Under the pieces are notes generated by a model that was not told the origin of the DNA, made no database searches, and saw only the letters and a list, made by a program, of their open reading frames with translations. DNA of 64,000 bases from Microbacteriaceae bacterium (lineage in GTDB: Bacteria; Actinomycetota; Actinomycetes; Actinomycetales; Microbacteriaceae): NCBI GenBank assembly GCA_025464975.1, contig JAODMT010000024.1, positions 124,001-188,000 of the forward strand, in the 5' to 3' direction. How positions within the stretch are numbered: the first letter of the stretch is position 1; every line of letters begins with the position of its first letter. The position numbers were made by a program, and so were the translations under genes. Shown piece after piece: positions 43,012-52,432 of this stretch.

Positions 43012-44088
43012 GTGAATCTCCCAGCAACGCACCCGCTTCTCGATGGTCGGACGGCCGGCTCATCCCTCATTCGCGCATATCGAGGGGAACGCCCGGAGGT
43101 CACCCCCGTGTGGTTCATGCGCCAAGCCGGCCGCTCGCTGCCCGAATACCGGGAGTTGCGAGTCGGCTCCAATATGCTCGACGCCTGTCTCGACCCGCAC
43201 CTCTCGAGCGAGATCACCCTGCAGCCGGTGCGTCGACACGGAGTGGACGCCGCAATCTTCTTCAGCGACATCGTCGTCCCGCTCAAGCTTGCCGGCGTCG
43301 ACGTCGACATCGTTCCCGGACGCGGGCCGGTGCTCGGTGCCCCGATCCGCACGGCTGCGGATGTCGCCGCCCTGCTTCCGCTCGACCCGGAGGCCCTCGC
43401 CCCGATCGCGGAGGGAGTGGCGCGCACCGTCGCCGAGCTTGGCAACACTCCGCTCATCGGATTTGCCGGTGCCCCGTTCACCCTCGCCGCGTACCTCGTC
43501 GAGGGGGGACCGTCGAAGGATCACCTGCGGGCTCGAACGCTCATGCACGCCGACCCCGAAACCTGGGATGCCCTGCTTACCTGGGCTGCCGGCGTCACCG
43601 GCACCTTCCTCCGTGCCCAGGTTCTCGCCGGGGCGAGCGCCACACAGCTCTTCGACTCCTGGGTCGGGTCGCTTGCCGTCGCCGACTACGAATCGCGCGT
43701 TGCCCCGTACTCGGCGATGGCCATCGGCCACGTGAAGGATCTCGGTGTTCCGGTCGTGCACTTTGGCGTCGGCACCGCGGAACTGCTGCCGTCGATGCTC
43801 GCGATCGGCGCCGACGTCATGGGAGTCGACGATCGCATCCCGCTCGATGAGGCCGTTCGCCGGCTGGGAAACGGGGTGCCGCTCCAAGGCAACATCAATC
43901 CCGCGCTGCTCGCCGCGCCGTGGCCGGTTCTCGAGGCGCATGTGCTCGACGTCATCCGGCGCGGCCGCGCCGCCCGCTCCCACGTGCTGAACCTTGGTCA
44001 CGGAGTGCCGCCGGAGACCGACCCCGATGTGCTCACGCGCATCGTCGAGCTCGCGCACTCCCCGGCCGCGGAGTCCGTTCATGGCTAG
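43012..44088 (+). CDS. hemE: uroporphyrinogen decarboxylase
   Basis: 358 residues from GTG 43012; the ORF-track start reads into hemA. Family signatures PVWFMRQAGRSLPEYR (about 30) and FAGAPFTLAAYLVEGG (about 155) are intact, as is the substrate-binding Asp of FFSDIVVPLKLAG. Converts uroporphyrinogen III to coproporphyrinogen III by four decarboxylations. TACTTA lies about 6 nt upstream of the start. It leads the haem operon and its stop overlaps hemY by 8 nt. Confidence 0.95.
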   Translation: MNLPATHPLLDGRTAGSSLIRAYRGERPEVTPVWFMRQAGRSLPEYRELRVGSNMLDACLDPHLSSEITLQPVRRHGVDAAIFFSDIVVPLKLAGVDVDIVPGRGPVLGAPIRTAADVAALLPLDPEALAPIAEGVARTVAELGNTPLIGFAGAPFTLAAYLVEGGPSKDHLRARTLMHADPETWDALLTWAAGVTGTFLRAQVLAGASATQLFDSWVGSLAVADYESRVAPYSAMAIGHVKDLGVPVVHFGVGTAELLPSMLAIGADVMGVDDRIPLDEAVRRLGNGVPLQGNINPALLAAPWPVLEAHVLDVIRRGRAARSHVLNLGHGVPPETDPDVLTRIVELAHSPAAESVHG

Positions 44089-45340
44089 CGTCGTCATCGT
44101 CGGCGGCGGCATGGCCGGGCTCGTGGTCGCGCGCGATCTCGTTCTCGGGGGAATGACCGTCACACTGCTCGAGGCCTCCGATCATCTCGGTGGCAAGGTG
44201 GCGCGCCACACCGTAGCCGGAATCGAGCTCGACGCCGGCGCGGAGAGCTTCGCAACGCGGAGGGGCACCGTCGCCGAACTCGCGAGGCAGCTCGGACTCG
44301 AGGCGGCGATCGTCCCTCCGAATCCCGATGGCGCGTGGCTGCAGAACGCCACCGGGTCGGCGTTCCCGCTGCCGAAGACCGGCATCCTCGGCATTCCCGG
44401 TACCCCGATGGCGTCCGACGTGATCGAAGTCATCGGCTTCTGGGCGGCGCTGCGCGCCCAGCTCGACGAACTCATGCTCGGATTCGTTGGTGGGAAGGAG
44501 AAGAGTCTCGGGCGACTGGTGCGTCGCCGGATGGGGGACGCCGTGCTCGAGAGGCTGGTTGCGCCGGTGACCCTCGGGATTCACTCCAAGCACCCCGACG
44601 ATCTCGACGTCGACGTCGTCGCCCCCGGACTTCGCAAGGCGCTCCTCAAAACCGGCTCGCTTTCCCATGCCGTGCGACAGCTGCGCGAAGCGGCCCCGGC
44701 CGGTTCGGCCGTCGCCGGGATCAGCGGCGGGATGTTCGAACTCGTCGAGGCGCTGCGGCGCGACCTCGATCGGTTCGGCGTCACCGTCCGGCTCTCCACC
44801 CCGGTCAGCTCGGTGGATTCATCCGGCGCGATGGTCGCGGACGGTGAACGATTCGATGCCGACCACGTCGTGCTGGCGACCTCCCTCCGGCCGCTCGAGC
44901 AGGCGTCGATCGTTCTTGCCACGCTCGTCGTCGACGCGCCCGAACTGGATTCCGCGCCTCGCGGCACCGGCGTGCTCGTTGCGCCGGGGGCGCCAGGGAT
45001 CCGCGCAAAGGCGCTGACCCACGCAACGGTCAAGTGGCGCTGGCTTGCCGACAAAGTCGACGCAAGCCGACATGTGCTTCGGCTCTCGTACAATCAGGCA
45101 CCCGCCGACGGCCTGCGCGAGCTCGCAATCGAGGATGCCAGCCAGTTGCTCGGCGTGCCGCTGAACGCGGCGAGCATCATCGGCTTCGACCGGGTGGAAT
45201 GGGCCCCGCCGGCGGCAGCCCCGGACGTCGTTTCCGGGGTCACAGCGGTCGGGGAGGGGGTCTCCGGCACCGGTCTCGCCGCGGTGATCGGGCACGCGAG
45301 AAACGAAGCTGGACGTTTGCTGAAGGGCGTAGACGGGTAA
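44081..45340 (+). CDS. hemY: coproporphyrinogen III oxidase (HemY/CgoX, formerly protoporphyrinogen oxidase)
   Basis: 419 residues from ATG 44081. FAD-binding VVIVGGGMAGLVVARDL at the N-terminus, then the amine-oxidase-like DHLGGKVARHTVAGIELDAGAESF block and the C-terminal VTAVGEGVSGTGLAAVIGHAR FAD motif. With HemQ downstream, the enzyme most likely works as the coproporphyrinogen oxidase of the coproporphyrin-dependent path, using O2. Starts within the hemE stop region. Confidence 0.92.
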   Translation: MASVVIVGGGMAGLVVARDLVLGGMTVTLLEASDHLGGKVARHTVAGIELDAGAESFATRRGTVAELARQLGLEAAIVPPNPDGAWLQNATGSAFPLPKTGILGIPGTPMASDVIEVIGFWAALRAQLDELMLGFVGGKEKSLGRLVRRRMGDAVLERLVAPVTLGIHSKHPDDLDVDVVAPGLRKALLKTGSLSHAVRQLREAAPAGSAVAGISGGMFELVEALRRDLDRFGVTVRLSTPVSSVDSSGAMVADGERFDADHVVLATSLRPLEQASIVLATLVVDAPELDSAPRGTGVLVAPGAPGIRAKALTHATVKWRWLADKVDASRHVLRLSYNQAPADGLRELAIEDASQLLGVPLNAASIIGFDRVEWAPPAAAPDVVSGVTAVGEGVSGTGLAAVIGHARNEAGRLLKGVDG

Positions 45341-45408
45341 GCCCCGGGGGCTACTGTGGGGACAGGTCCTCAACTATGCCCATTCGGGCCGGGCAGAACG
45401 GAGCAATC

Positions 45409-45702
45409 ATGCGAGGCAAACTTCAACTTCTCGTCGGACTGGCCGCTGGATACGTACTCGGTTCGCGCGCCGGTCGCCAGCGCTACGAAGAAATCAAGCG
45501 CGTCGCCGTGAAGCTCTGGAACGACCCGCGCGTGCAGACCCAGGTGAAGAATGCCGAGGGGTACGCGAAGGACATGGCTCCGCAGGTCGTGGACTTTCTG
45601 AGTGACGGAGCAAAGAAGGTCGCCTCGCGGGGACGCGGACCCTCCAAGCAGACCCCAGCAAACCCACGGGCCGCATCGGCGAAGCCCTCCGCGGCCGAGT
45701 AG
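45409..45702 (+). CDS. YtxH-like membrane-associated protein
   Basis: 97 residues from ATG 45409, with GGAG 5 nt upstream. An N-terminal helix (LQLLVGLAAGYVLGSRAGRQRYEEI) with the 'YVLGSRAGRQRYEEI' motif typical of actinobacterial YtxH-like proteins, then an amphipathic region and a basic, Pro/Ala-rich tail. First of three small genes inserted between hemY and hemQ. Role unknown; the family is often found with stress and envelope genes. Confidence 0.8.
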   Translation: MRGKLQLLVGLAAGYVLGSRAGRQRYEEIKRVAVKLWNDPRVQTQVKNAEGYAKDMAPQVVDFLSDGAKKVASRGRGPSKQTPANPRAASAKPSAAE

Positions 45703-45708
45703 CTCGCC

Positions 45709-46119
45709 GTGAGCGACGAAAGATACTCGAAGCGCCCACTCCTCAGCCTCATCGCCGACCTGCCAAAGCTGGCGATCGCGCAGGTCAAGAACGAGTTCGA
45801 CCAGTTCAAACGGGAGATGGTCGCCAAGCTGAAGCACGCCAGCGTGGGAATCGGACTGCTCGCTGGAGCGGCATTCTTCGGCTTCTTCCTGCTGGCCGTG
45901 CTCATCGCGGCCGCTATCCTTGGGTTCGCCACCATCGTCCCCGGCTGGCTCGCCGCCCTCATCGTCGCGGTGATCTTGTTGATCATCGTGCTCGTGCTCG
46001 CGCTGGTCGGCATCCGGCAGCTCAAGCGGGGAATGCCTCCGGCGCCGACGCAGACCATCACGAGTGTCAAGAAAGACGTGAACGCCATCAAAGGCATCGG
46101 GAAGAGGACCAGTCGATGA
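45709..46119 (+). CDS. phage holin-family (DUF1469-like) membrane protein
   Basis: 136 residues from GTG, 6 nt after the preceding stop. An amphipathic N-terminus (LPKLAIAQVKNEFDQFKREM) and two adjacent membrane helices (about 50-105), then KRGMPPAPTQTITSVKKDVNAIKG. This matches chromosomal actinobacterial proteins labelled 'phage holin family' that are not phage-linked. It sits with YtxH- and DUF3618-type partners, a conserved trio. ATGA overlap with the next gene. Confidence 0.83.
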   Translation: MSDERYSKRPLLSLIADLPKLAIAQVKNEFDQFKREMVAKLKHASVGIGLLAGAAFFGFFLLAVLIAAAILGFATIVPGWLAALIVAVILLIIVLVLALVGIRQLKRGMPPAPTQTITSVKKDVNAIKGIGKRTSR

Positions 46120-46340
46120 GCGATCCGATCGAGGCACGGCTCACAGAGACCCGTTCGGAGCTCGAGCAGACGCTTGACGCGATTCAGGACCGGCTCAACG
46201 TGCGAAAGCAACTCGGCAAATATGCAGCCAAGGCCAAGGCTTCATACAAAAGCCGACCCGTACCGTGGATAGTTGGGGCGACCGCCGCGGCAATTGTGAT
46301 CGGTGGCCTCGCGGCCTGGGCGATCTTCGGAGACGACTAG
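46116..46340 (+). CDS. DUF3618 membrane-anchored small protein
   Basis: 74 residues. The N-terminal half is a charged helix (ARLTETRSELEQTLDAIQDRLNVRKQL), the family signature; one C-terminal membrane helix (WIVGATAAAIVIGGLAAWAIF) follows. Starts at the ATGA overlap with the holin-like gene. Unknown role; the neighbours suggest a shared membrane-associated function. Confidence 0.87.
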   Translation: MSDPIEARLTETRSELEQTLDAIQDRLNVRKQLGKYAAKAKASYKSRPVPWIVGATAAAIVIGGLAAWAIFGDD

Positions 46341-46459
46341 ACCGGTTGGCGCTGGGTGACCGGCGTGCAACAAACCAACCATCGCAACCCAAAAGCTCTC
46401 CACGCAATGACGCCCGGCCGCTTTTTGTTCTCGCAGAGATGCGAGGGAGGATAGACGGC

Positions 46460-47131
46460 ATGAGCTCCACCACCCCCAGCCCGAGCGGATACACCCTGTG
46501 GGCGGTCTTCCGCCGCGACCCGGCGAACCCTGCCGGAGACGATGTGGAGTCGCTGGCACAGGCGGTTCGTGGTGTCGAGGACCTCGGCGTGACCGTGCGC
46601 GGCTTCTACGATGTCTCCAGCCTGAGGGCGGATGCCGACATCATGGTCTGGCTGCACGGCGGCGCGCCAGAGACCCTTCAGCGCGCGCTGCGTGAGCTTC
46701 GTCGCAGCCCGCTGCTGAAGACCATGCTGCCGACGTGGAATGCCATGGGCGTTCACGTCGACGCCGAGTTCGCGGCCAATCACCGCCCGTCGTTCATGCG
46801 CGGCATCGACCCGGAGGCCTGGGTTACCGTCTACCCGTTTGTGCGTTCCTACGACTGGTACCTGCTGCCGGACGAGGAGCGCAGCGCGATGCTCTCGGAT
46901 CACGGGCGCAAGGGCAGCGAATACCGTCAGGTGCGCGCCAACACCGTCGCATCCTTCGCCCTCGGCGACTACGAGTGGATTCTTGCCCTCGAGGCCCCGG
47001 AACTCGTCGACCTGGTCGACCTCATGCGCCACCTTCGGCAGACCGAGGCCCGGCGCCACGTGCGCGAGGAAGTACCGTTCTTCACCGGTCGACGCATCTC
47101 GATCGAGGAGATTCCCGAGGTTCTGTTGTGA
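46460..47131 (+). CDS. hemQ: coproheme decarboxylase HemQ/ChdC
   Basis: 223 residues from ATG 46460 with GGGAGG upstream. Chlorite-dismutase fold. Tyr125 (TVYPF) and His148 (SDHGR) lie 23 residues apart, the spacing between the radical Tyr and axial His of actinobacterial ChdC. Converts coproheme to haem b with peroxide, the last step of the coproporphyrin-dependent route. It overlaps hemH (GTGA). Confidence 0.93.
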   Translation: MSSTTPSPSGYTLWAVFRRDPANPAGDDVESLAQAVRGVEDLGVTVRGFYDVSSLRADADIMVWLHGGAPETLQRALRELRRSPLLKTMLPTWNAMGVHVDAEFAANHRPSFMRGIDPEAWVTVYPFVRSYDWYLLPDEERSAMLSDHGRKGSEYRQVRANTVASFALGDYEWILALEAPELVDLVDLMRHLRQTEARRHVREEVPFFTGRRISIEEIPEVLL

Positions 47132-48294
47132 GCATCACCAACGGTGAGCTGGTTCCCGGAGCGACGGAGGCGGCGCGCGGCGGCGCGGAACACGTCACGG
47201 AACCGACGGCGTACGACGCGATCCTTCTGACCAGCTTCGGCGGCCCGGAGGGCCAGGACGATGTCATCCCGTTCCTGCGCAATGTCACTCGTGGACGCGG
47301 CATCCCGGAGGAGCGCCTCGAGGAAGTCGCCCATCACTACCGCGCGTTCGGCGGGGTAAGCCCGATCAACGAGCAGAACCGGGAGTTGAAGGCGGCGCTC
47401 GAGGCGGAGCTCGCCCGTCGCGGTATCGACCTTCCCGTGCTTTGGGGCAATCGAAACTGGAAGCCATACCTGCGCGAGGCAATCATCGAGGCCAACGAGC
47501 GGGGCTACCGAAAGCTCATCGCCATCGGCACGAGTGCATACAGCTCGTACTCGAGCTGCCGGCAGTACCGCGAGGACTACGCGGAGGCGCTCACCGAGAC
47601 CGGCCTCGACGGCGTGATTCAGATCGACAAGGTGCGCCAGTTCTTCGACCACCCCGGCTTCGTCGAGCCATTCGTCGAGGGCCTCGCGGCCGGTCTCGCC
47701 GAGGTCGCCGCCGCCGGAATTCCCCTCGACCAGACCCACGTGCTGTTCTCCACCCACTCCATCCCGACCATGGATGCCGCCAAGAGCGGTCCGCAGTCGC
47801 GCGGGTTCGGCGAGGGCGGTGCCTACGAGGCGCAGCATCGGGCCGTGGCCGAGGTCGTGGTGGCCACGACGAGCCCGAGCGTCGACTGGTCCCTCGTGTT
47901 CCAATCGCGCAGCGGTCCGCCGACGCAGCCCTGGCTCGAGCCCGACGTGAACGACGCGATCACCGACCTGGCCGGCCGCGGCATCCGGGCGGTCGTGATT
48001 GTGCCCCTCGGATTCGTGAGCGACCACATGGAAGTGAAGTGGGACCTCGACACCGAGGCGATGGAGACATCACGCGGACTTGGTCTTCTTGCGGTTCGGG
48101 TGCCGACCCCCGGCACCCATCCGGCCTATGTCGCGGGCCTCGTCGACCTCGTGCTCGAGCGGCGCGACGGAGTGCCGCTCGATGAGCGCCCGGCGCTGAC
48201 CGAACTCGGCCCCTGGTACGACGTGTGTCGGCCGGGCTGCTGCGAGAACGTGCGTCTCGGGTTCAAGCCGGCCCTCGCCGGAGTTGCGCCATGA
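47128..48294 (+). CDS. hemH: coproporphyrin III ferrochelatase (HemH/CpfC)
   Basis: 388 residues from GTG 47128, overlapping the hemQ stop. Ferrochelatase motifs LLTSFGGPEGQDDV, HYRAFGGVSPINEQN, and the catalytic His in VLFSTHSIP. The C-terminal DVCRPGCCEN and the internal SSYSSCRQY Cys match the four ligands of the [2Fe-2S] cluster seen in some actinobacterial chelatases. Inserts Fe2+ into coproporphyrin III ahead of HemQ. About 30 residues at the N-terminus are extra and disordered. Confidence 0.93.
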   Translation: MSITNGELVPGATEAARGGAEHVTEPTAYDAILLTSFGGPEGQDDVIPFLRNVTRGRGIPEERLEEVAHHYRAFGGVSPINEQNRELKAALEAELARRGIDLPVLWGNRNWKPYLREAIIEANERGYRKLIAIGTSAYSSYSSCRQYREDYAEALTETGLDGVIQIDKVRQFFDHPGFVEPFVEGLAAGLAEVAAAGIPLDQTHVLFSTHSIPTMDAAKSGPQSRGFGEGGAYEAQHRAVAEVVVATTSPSVDWSLVFQSRSGPPTQPWLEPDVNDAITDLAGRGIRAVVIVPLGFVSDHMEVKWDLDTEAMETSRGLGLLAVRVPTPGTHPAYVAGLVDLVLERRDGVPLDERPALTELGPWYDVCRPGCCENVRLGFKPALAGVAP

Positions 48295-49238
48295 CCGCCG
48301 CGCTCCGCATCGGCACGCGGGGAAGCGCCCTCGCTCTTGCCCAAACGGGTGTCATGGCCGACGCCATTGCCAAGGCGTCCGGCCTCGAGGTCGAGATTGT
48401 CCCGATTGCCTCGGAGGGCGACCACTCCACGGCATCGCTCGCGAGCCTCGGTGGAACCGGCGTGTTCGCAAGCAGGCTGCGGGAGGCCCTCATCGCCGAC
48501 ACCTGCGACCTCGTCGTGCACTCCCTCAAGGATCTTCCGACCGCGCCTTACCCCGGGCTGCGCATCGGCGCGGTGCCGAAGCGAGCAGACGCCCGCGACG
48601 TGCTGTCCGCCCGTGACGGCCTGACCCTCGACGGCCTCGACGTCGGCGCGCGGGTCGGCACCGGCTCGCCGCGCCGCGCCGCGCAATTGCGCGCGCTTCG
48701 CCCGGAGGTCGAGGTCGTGGACATCCGCGGCAACGTCGACACGCGACTGCGGAAGGTGACCGACGGTGAGCTCGATGCCGTGATCCTCGCGGCGGCCGGG
48801 CTCGGTCGACTCGGTCGGCTCGACGCCGTGACCGAATACTTCGAACTCTCCCGCTGGGCGACCGCGCCGGGCCAGGGCGCCCTCGCGATCGAGGTTCGCG
48901 AGCAGTACTCCCCGGAATTTGGCGCGATGCTGAAGGCGATCGATCACCCCTCCACCCGCATGGCGGTGTTCGCGGAGCGAGCGGTGTTAGCCAGACTCGA
49001 GGCCGGCTGTTCGGCGCCGATCGGCGCATCCGCGGTTCTGGACGGCGAGATGCTGTTCCTGACGGCGACGGTCTACGCGAGTGACGGTTCGAATTCATTG
49101 ACCAGTTCGCACGCGCTCGTTGTGGAGGGTTCGGCCACCGAACGGGCGCTCCTTCCCGACGAGCTCGGCGCTCGCGTGGGCGACGAGCTGCTTCGGCTCG
49201 GGGCGGCCGAACTCGCGCCGCTCGGGACGGATTCATGA
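48291..49238 (+). CDS. hemC: porphobilinogen deaminase (hydroxymethylbilane synthase)
   Basis: 315 residues from the ATG overlapping the hemH stop. IGTRGSALALAQTG at the N-terminus, GTGSPRRAAQLRALRPE Arg motif (about 125), and the cofactor-binding Cys in LEAGCSAPIG (about 240), which carries the dipyrromethane. Polymerises four porphobilinogens. Part of the unbroken hemQ-hemL run. Confidence 0.95.
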   Translation: MTAALRIGTRGSALALAQTGVMADAIAKASGLEVEIVPIASEGDHSTASLASLGGTGVFASRLREALIADTCDLVVHSLKDLPTAPYPGLRIGAVPKRADARDVLSARDGLTLDGLDVGARVGTGSPRRAAQLRALRPEVEVVDIRGNVDTRLRKVTDGELDAVILAAAGLGRLGRLDAVTEYFELSRWATAPGQGALAIEVREQYSPEFGAMLKAIDHPSTRMAVFAERAVLARLEAGCSAPIGASAVLDGEMLFLTATVYASDGSNSLTSSHALVVEGSATERALLPDELGARVGDELLRLGAAELAPLGTDS

Positions 49239-50017
49239 GTCTTTACCGCGAGAACAGGCCACTGACCGGGTGGCGAGTGCTGGTTCCGAGGGGCGGAAAG
49301 TGGGGCGACGGCGTCGCCGCGACGCTTCGCTCCTACGGTGCGGTGCCGGTCATCGCCCCGATGATCAACTTCGCGAGTGCGGAAAACCCGATCCGGCTGT
49401 CGGACGCGCTTAAGCGACTCGAGCGCGGCGACTTCGATTGGCTGGTCATCACGAGCGCGACGACCGTGGATGTGCTTCTGAGCCAGCAGGTTGCCGTGCC
49501 CGCCTCGACCCGCATCGCCGCGGTCGGCGAAACCACCGGAGCCGCCCTCGCCCTTGCCGGCTACCGGGTCGACTTCGTGCCGGAGAGCGACAACTCGGCT
49601 CGCGGTCTCGTGAAGGAGTGGCCGGCCTCCGACATCGTCGGCAAGGTGCTCATCCCGCAGTCCGACATTGCGGAACCGACCCTCGTCGCCGGGCTCGGGC
49701 GGCTCGGCCTCGACGTCGAATTCGTCGCGGCCTACCGAACGGTCGGAGTTCAGGTATCCGAACATGTGGCGGCGGATGTCGCGTCCGGCCGGATCCGTGC
49801 CGTGCTCATCACCTCGGGGAGCGTCGCCCGCCAGGTGCAAGCGCAGCTCGCACCGCTGCCGGAGGAGACGGTTGTCGCCGCGATCGGGCCGCGCACGGCA
49901 TTCGATGCCCGAGCGGCCGGCCTCACCGTGCACATCATCGCCGAATCTCGCTCGGCCACCTCGCTGGTCGAGGGACTCGTCGAGTACGTTCTTGCCCAGG
50001 GAGAGACCAATGACTGA
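49235..50017 (+). CDS. hemD: uroporphyrinogen-III synthase
   Basis: 260 residues, ATGA overlap with hemC and an 8-nt overlap with hemB. Two-lobed HemD fold; sequence is weakly conserved in the family, but WRVLVPRGGKWGD, LVITSATTVDVL, AAVGETTGAALALAG and the second-lobe VLITSGSVARQVQ and AIGPRTAFDARAAG are recognisable. Cyclises hydroxymethylbilane with inversion of ring D. Confidence 0.92.
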   Translation: MSLYRENRPLTGWRVLVPRGGKWGDGVAATLRSYGAVPVIAPMINFASAENPIRLSDALKRLERGDFDWLVITSATTVDVLLSQQVAVPASTRIAAVGETTGAALALAGYRVDFVPESDNSARGLVKEWPASDIVGKVLIPQSDIAEPTLVAGLGRLGLDVEFVAAYRTVGVQVSEHVAADVASGRIRAVLITSGSVARQVQAQLAPLPEETVVAAIGPRTAFDARAAGLTVHIIAESRSATSLVEGLVEYVLAQGETND

Positions 50018-50993
50018 GAGCGCCCCACGAATTCGGCCGCGCCGGCTTCGCACGACGCCTGCCATGCGACGGCTCGTCGCCGAAACCAGGCTGAGCGCCG
50101 CGGAACTCGTGCTGCCCGTGTTCGTTCGGGAGGGAATCACGGAGCCGGTGCCGATCGGTTCGATGCCGGGCGTGGTCAACCACTCGCTCGACAGCATCCG
50201 GCGGGCGGCTACTGAAGCGGCGGAAGCCGGCATCGGGGGCCTCATGCTGTTCGGCGTGCCCGAGCACAAGGACGCAGTCGGCTCCGGCGCGACCGATGAG
50301 AATGGCATTCTCAACGTCGCGACCCGCGCCGTGATCGAGGAGGTCGGTGACGCTCTCGTGGTGCAGACCGATCTCTGTCTCGACGAGTTCACCGACCACG
50401 GGCACTGCGGAGTGCTCGACTCCCGAGGCTACGTCGACAACGACGCGTCGCTCGAGCGCTATCGCGACATGGCGCTTGCCCAAGCGAACGCGGGATCGCA
50501 CCTTCTCGGACTCAGCGGGATGATGGACGGCCAGGTGGCGGCCGTGCGCTCCGTTCTCGACGACAACGACTTCGGCAACACCGCGATCCTCGGCTACGCG
50601 GCCAAGTATGCCTCGGCGTTCTATGGTCCGTTCCGCGAGGCCGTCGCGTCCTCGCTCGTCGGGGACCGGCGCACCTACCAGCTCGACACCGGAAACCGCC
50701 GGGAGGGCCTCCGCGAGGTCATGCTCGACGTCGACGAGGGGGCCGACGTGGTGATGGTCAAGCCGGCGATGAGCTTCCTCGACGTGTTGGCCGACGCCGC
50801 AGCCATCAGCCCGGTTCCGGTCTGGGCCTACCAGGTGTCGGGCGAGTATTCGATGATCGAGGCCGCCGCCGCGCACGGGTGGATAGATCGCCGCCGGGCG
50901 GTCGAGGAATCGGTACTCAGCATCAAGCGCGCCGGCGCCGACGCCATCCTCACCTATTGGGCCGTCGAACTCGCGGATTGGCTGCGCTCATGA
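50010..50993 (+). CDS. hemB: delta-aminolevulinic acid dehydratase (porphobilinogen synthase)
   Basis: 327 residues from ATG 50010, in front of which lies GGGAGAG. Active-site lysines are in [17 protein letters not shown] and [11 protein letters not shown]. The metal-binding segment [14 protein letters not shown] keeps two of the three cysteines of zinc-type enzymes and has Asp at the other. Condenses two ALA molecules. ATGA overlap with hemL. Confidence 0.95.
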   Translation: MTESAPRIRPRRLRTTPAMRRLVAETRLSAAELVLPVFVREGITEPVPIGSMPGVVNHSLDSIRRAATEAAEAGIGGLMLFGVPEHKDAVGSGATDENGILNVATRAVIEEVGDALVVQTDLCLDEFTDHGHCGVLDSRGYVDNDASLERYRDMALAQANAGSHLLGLSGMMDGQVAAVRSVLDDNDFGNTAILGYAAKYASAFYGPFREAVASSLVGDRRTYQLDTGNRREGLREVMLDVDEGADVVMVKPAMSFLDVLADAAAISPVPVWAYQVSGEYSMIEAAAAHGWIDRRRAVEESVLSIKRAGADAILTYWAVELADWLRS

Positions 50994-52363
50994 CAAGCAA
51001 CGAGCACTATTTCACCCGCGCCAAGCTCTCCATCCCCGGCGGCGTCAATTCCCCGGTGCGCGGCTACGGTTCGGTCGGCGGCACTCCGCGCTTCATCGTC
51101 TCCGCGCGCGGCCCCTACGTCACAGACGCCGAGGGGCGTGAATACGTCGACCTCGTGAGCTCCTGGGGTCCGGCGATCCTCGGCCACGCTCATCCAGGCG
51201 TCGTCAAGGCGGTTCAGGATGCCGCGGCGCGCGGCCTCTCGTTCGGTGCCTCCACGCCGGCCGAGACGGAACTCGCCGAACTCGTCCGCGCCCGGATGAG
51301 TGTCGAGCCGCCGAACAGCGCCGGCCATCCGAGCGGCGTCACCCACAACGGGGTCGAGAAGATTCGTCTGGTCTCCACCGGCACCGAGGCGACCATGACG
51401 GCGATCCGCCTCGCCCGCGGCTTCACCGGCCGCGAGTTGCTTGTCAAATTCGCCGGCCACTATCACGGCCACTCGGATGCGCTGCTGGCCGAGGCCGGTT
51501 CCGGTCTCGCGACCCTGACCATGCCCGGGTCGGCCGGCGTCACCCTCGCCACGGCCGCCCAGACCATCGTTCTGCCCTACAACGACCTGGACGCGGTGCG
51601 CGCGGTGTTCGCGGAACTCGGATCGAACATCGCCGCGGTGATCGTCGAGGCCGCGGCGGCGAATATGGGAGTGGTGCCGCCGGAGCGCGGATTCAATCGC
51701 GCGCTCGCGTCAATCGCCCGCGAAAACGGCAGCCTGGTGATTTTCGACGAGGTGCTGACCGGATTCCGGGTGGGACCGGCGGGCTGGTGGGGACTCGAGG
51801 CGGCGAGAGTCGTTCCGGACGGGGCGGGCTGGACGCCGGACCTCTTCACCTTCGGCAAGGTCATCGGCGGCGGAATGCCGCTCGCCGCCCTCGGCGGAAG
51901 AGCCGACGTCATGGATCATCTCGCGCCGCTCGGGCCGGTCTATCAGGCCGGAACGCTCAGCGGCAACCCGGTCGCGGTCGCCGCCGGCATCGCGACGCTT
52001 CGCGCGGCGGACGCGGCGGTGTATGCCCGACTCGACGCGACGGCGGACCAGCTTTCGGCCGCGGTCTCCAGCGCGCTCGCGGCCGAGGGTGTCGAGCACT
52101 CGGTGCAGCGCGCCGGAAACCTGTTCTCCTTCGCGTTCAGCCCCGTCGCCCCGCGCAACTACGCCGAGGTGAAGGCACAGCAGGCCTTCCGCTACGCGCC
52201 GTTCTTCCATGCGATGCTCGACGGCGGGGTGTCGCTACCGCCCTCGGTATTCGAGGCCTGGTTCGTATCGGCAGCGCACGACGACGTGGCCATCGGACGT
52301 ATCCTCGAGGCGCTTCCGGCGGCGGCGAAGGCCGCCGCGCGTGCGACGGCACCGACGCCATAA
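50990..52363 (+). CDS. hemL: glutamate-1-semialdehyde 2,1-aminomutase
   Basis: 457 residues from the ATG overlapping hemB's stop. PLP-binding Lys290 in [29 protein letters not shown]-type N-terminus, [17 protein letters not shown] and [11 protein letters not shown] (here [11 protein letters not shown]) motifs. Makes 5-aminolevulinate from the HemA product, completing the C5 route. Last gene of the haem run. Confidence 0.95.
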   Translation: MTSNEHYFTRAKLSIPGGVNSPVRGYGSVGGTPRFIVSARGPYVTDAEGREYVDLVSSWGPAILGHAHPGVVKAVQDAAARGLSFGASTPAETELAELVRARMSVEPPNSAGHPSGVTHNGVEKIRLVSTGTEATMTAIRLARGFTGRELLVKFAGHYHGHSDALLAEAGSGLATLTMPGSAGVTLATAAQTIVLPYNDLDAVRAVFAELGSNIAAVIVEAAAANMGVVPPERGFNRALASIARENGSLVIFDEVLTGFRVGPAGWWGLEAARVVPDGAGWTPDLFTFGKVIGGGMPLAALGGRADVMDHLAPLGPVYQAGTLSGNPVAVAAGIATLRAADAAVYARLDATADQLSAAVSSALAAEGVEHSVQRAGNLFSFAFSPVAPRNYAEVKAQQAFRYAPFFHAMLDGGVSLPPSVFEAWFVSAAHDDVAIGRILEALPAAAKAAARATAPTP

Positions 52364-52432
52364 TCGGCTCGTTTCGCGCGATTTCACGTTGAGAAGCAGA
52401 ACGAGCGAAGCGAGCACGATCCTCGCGGCAGA

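Noticed and set aside
45340-45352. AGCCCCGGGGGCT palindrome after hemY as a terminator
   Set aside because: Arms meet with essentially no loop and it is short and GC-only; transcription probably continues to the next genes.
45709-46119. Holin-like gene as evidence of a prophage
   Set aside because: No lysin, portal, capsid, integrase or attachment site nearby; this family is commonly chromosomal in actinobacteria.
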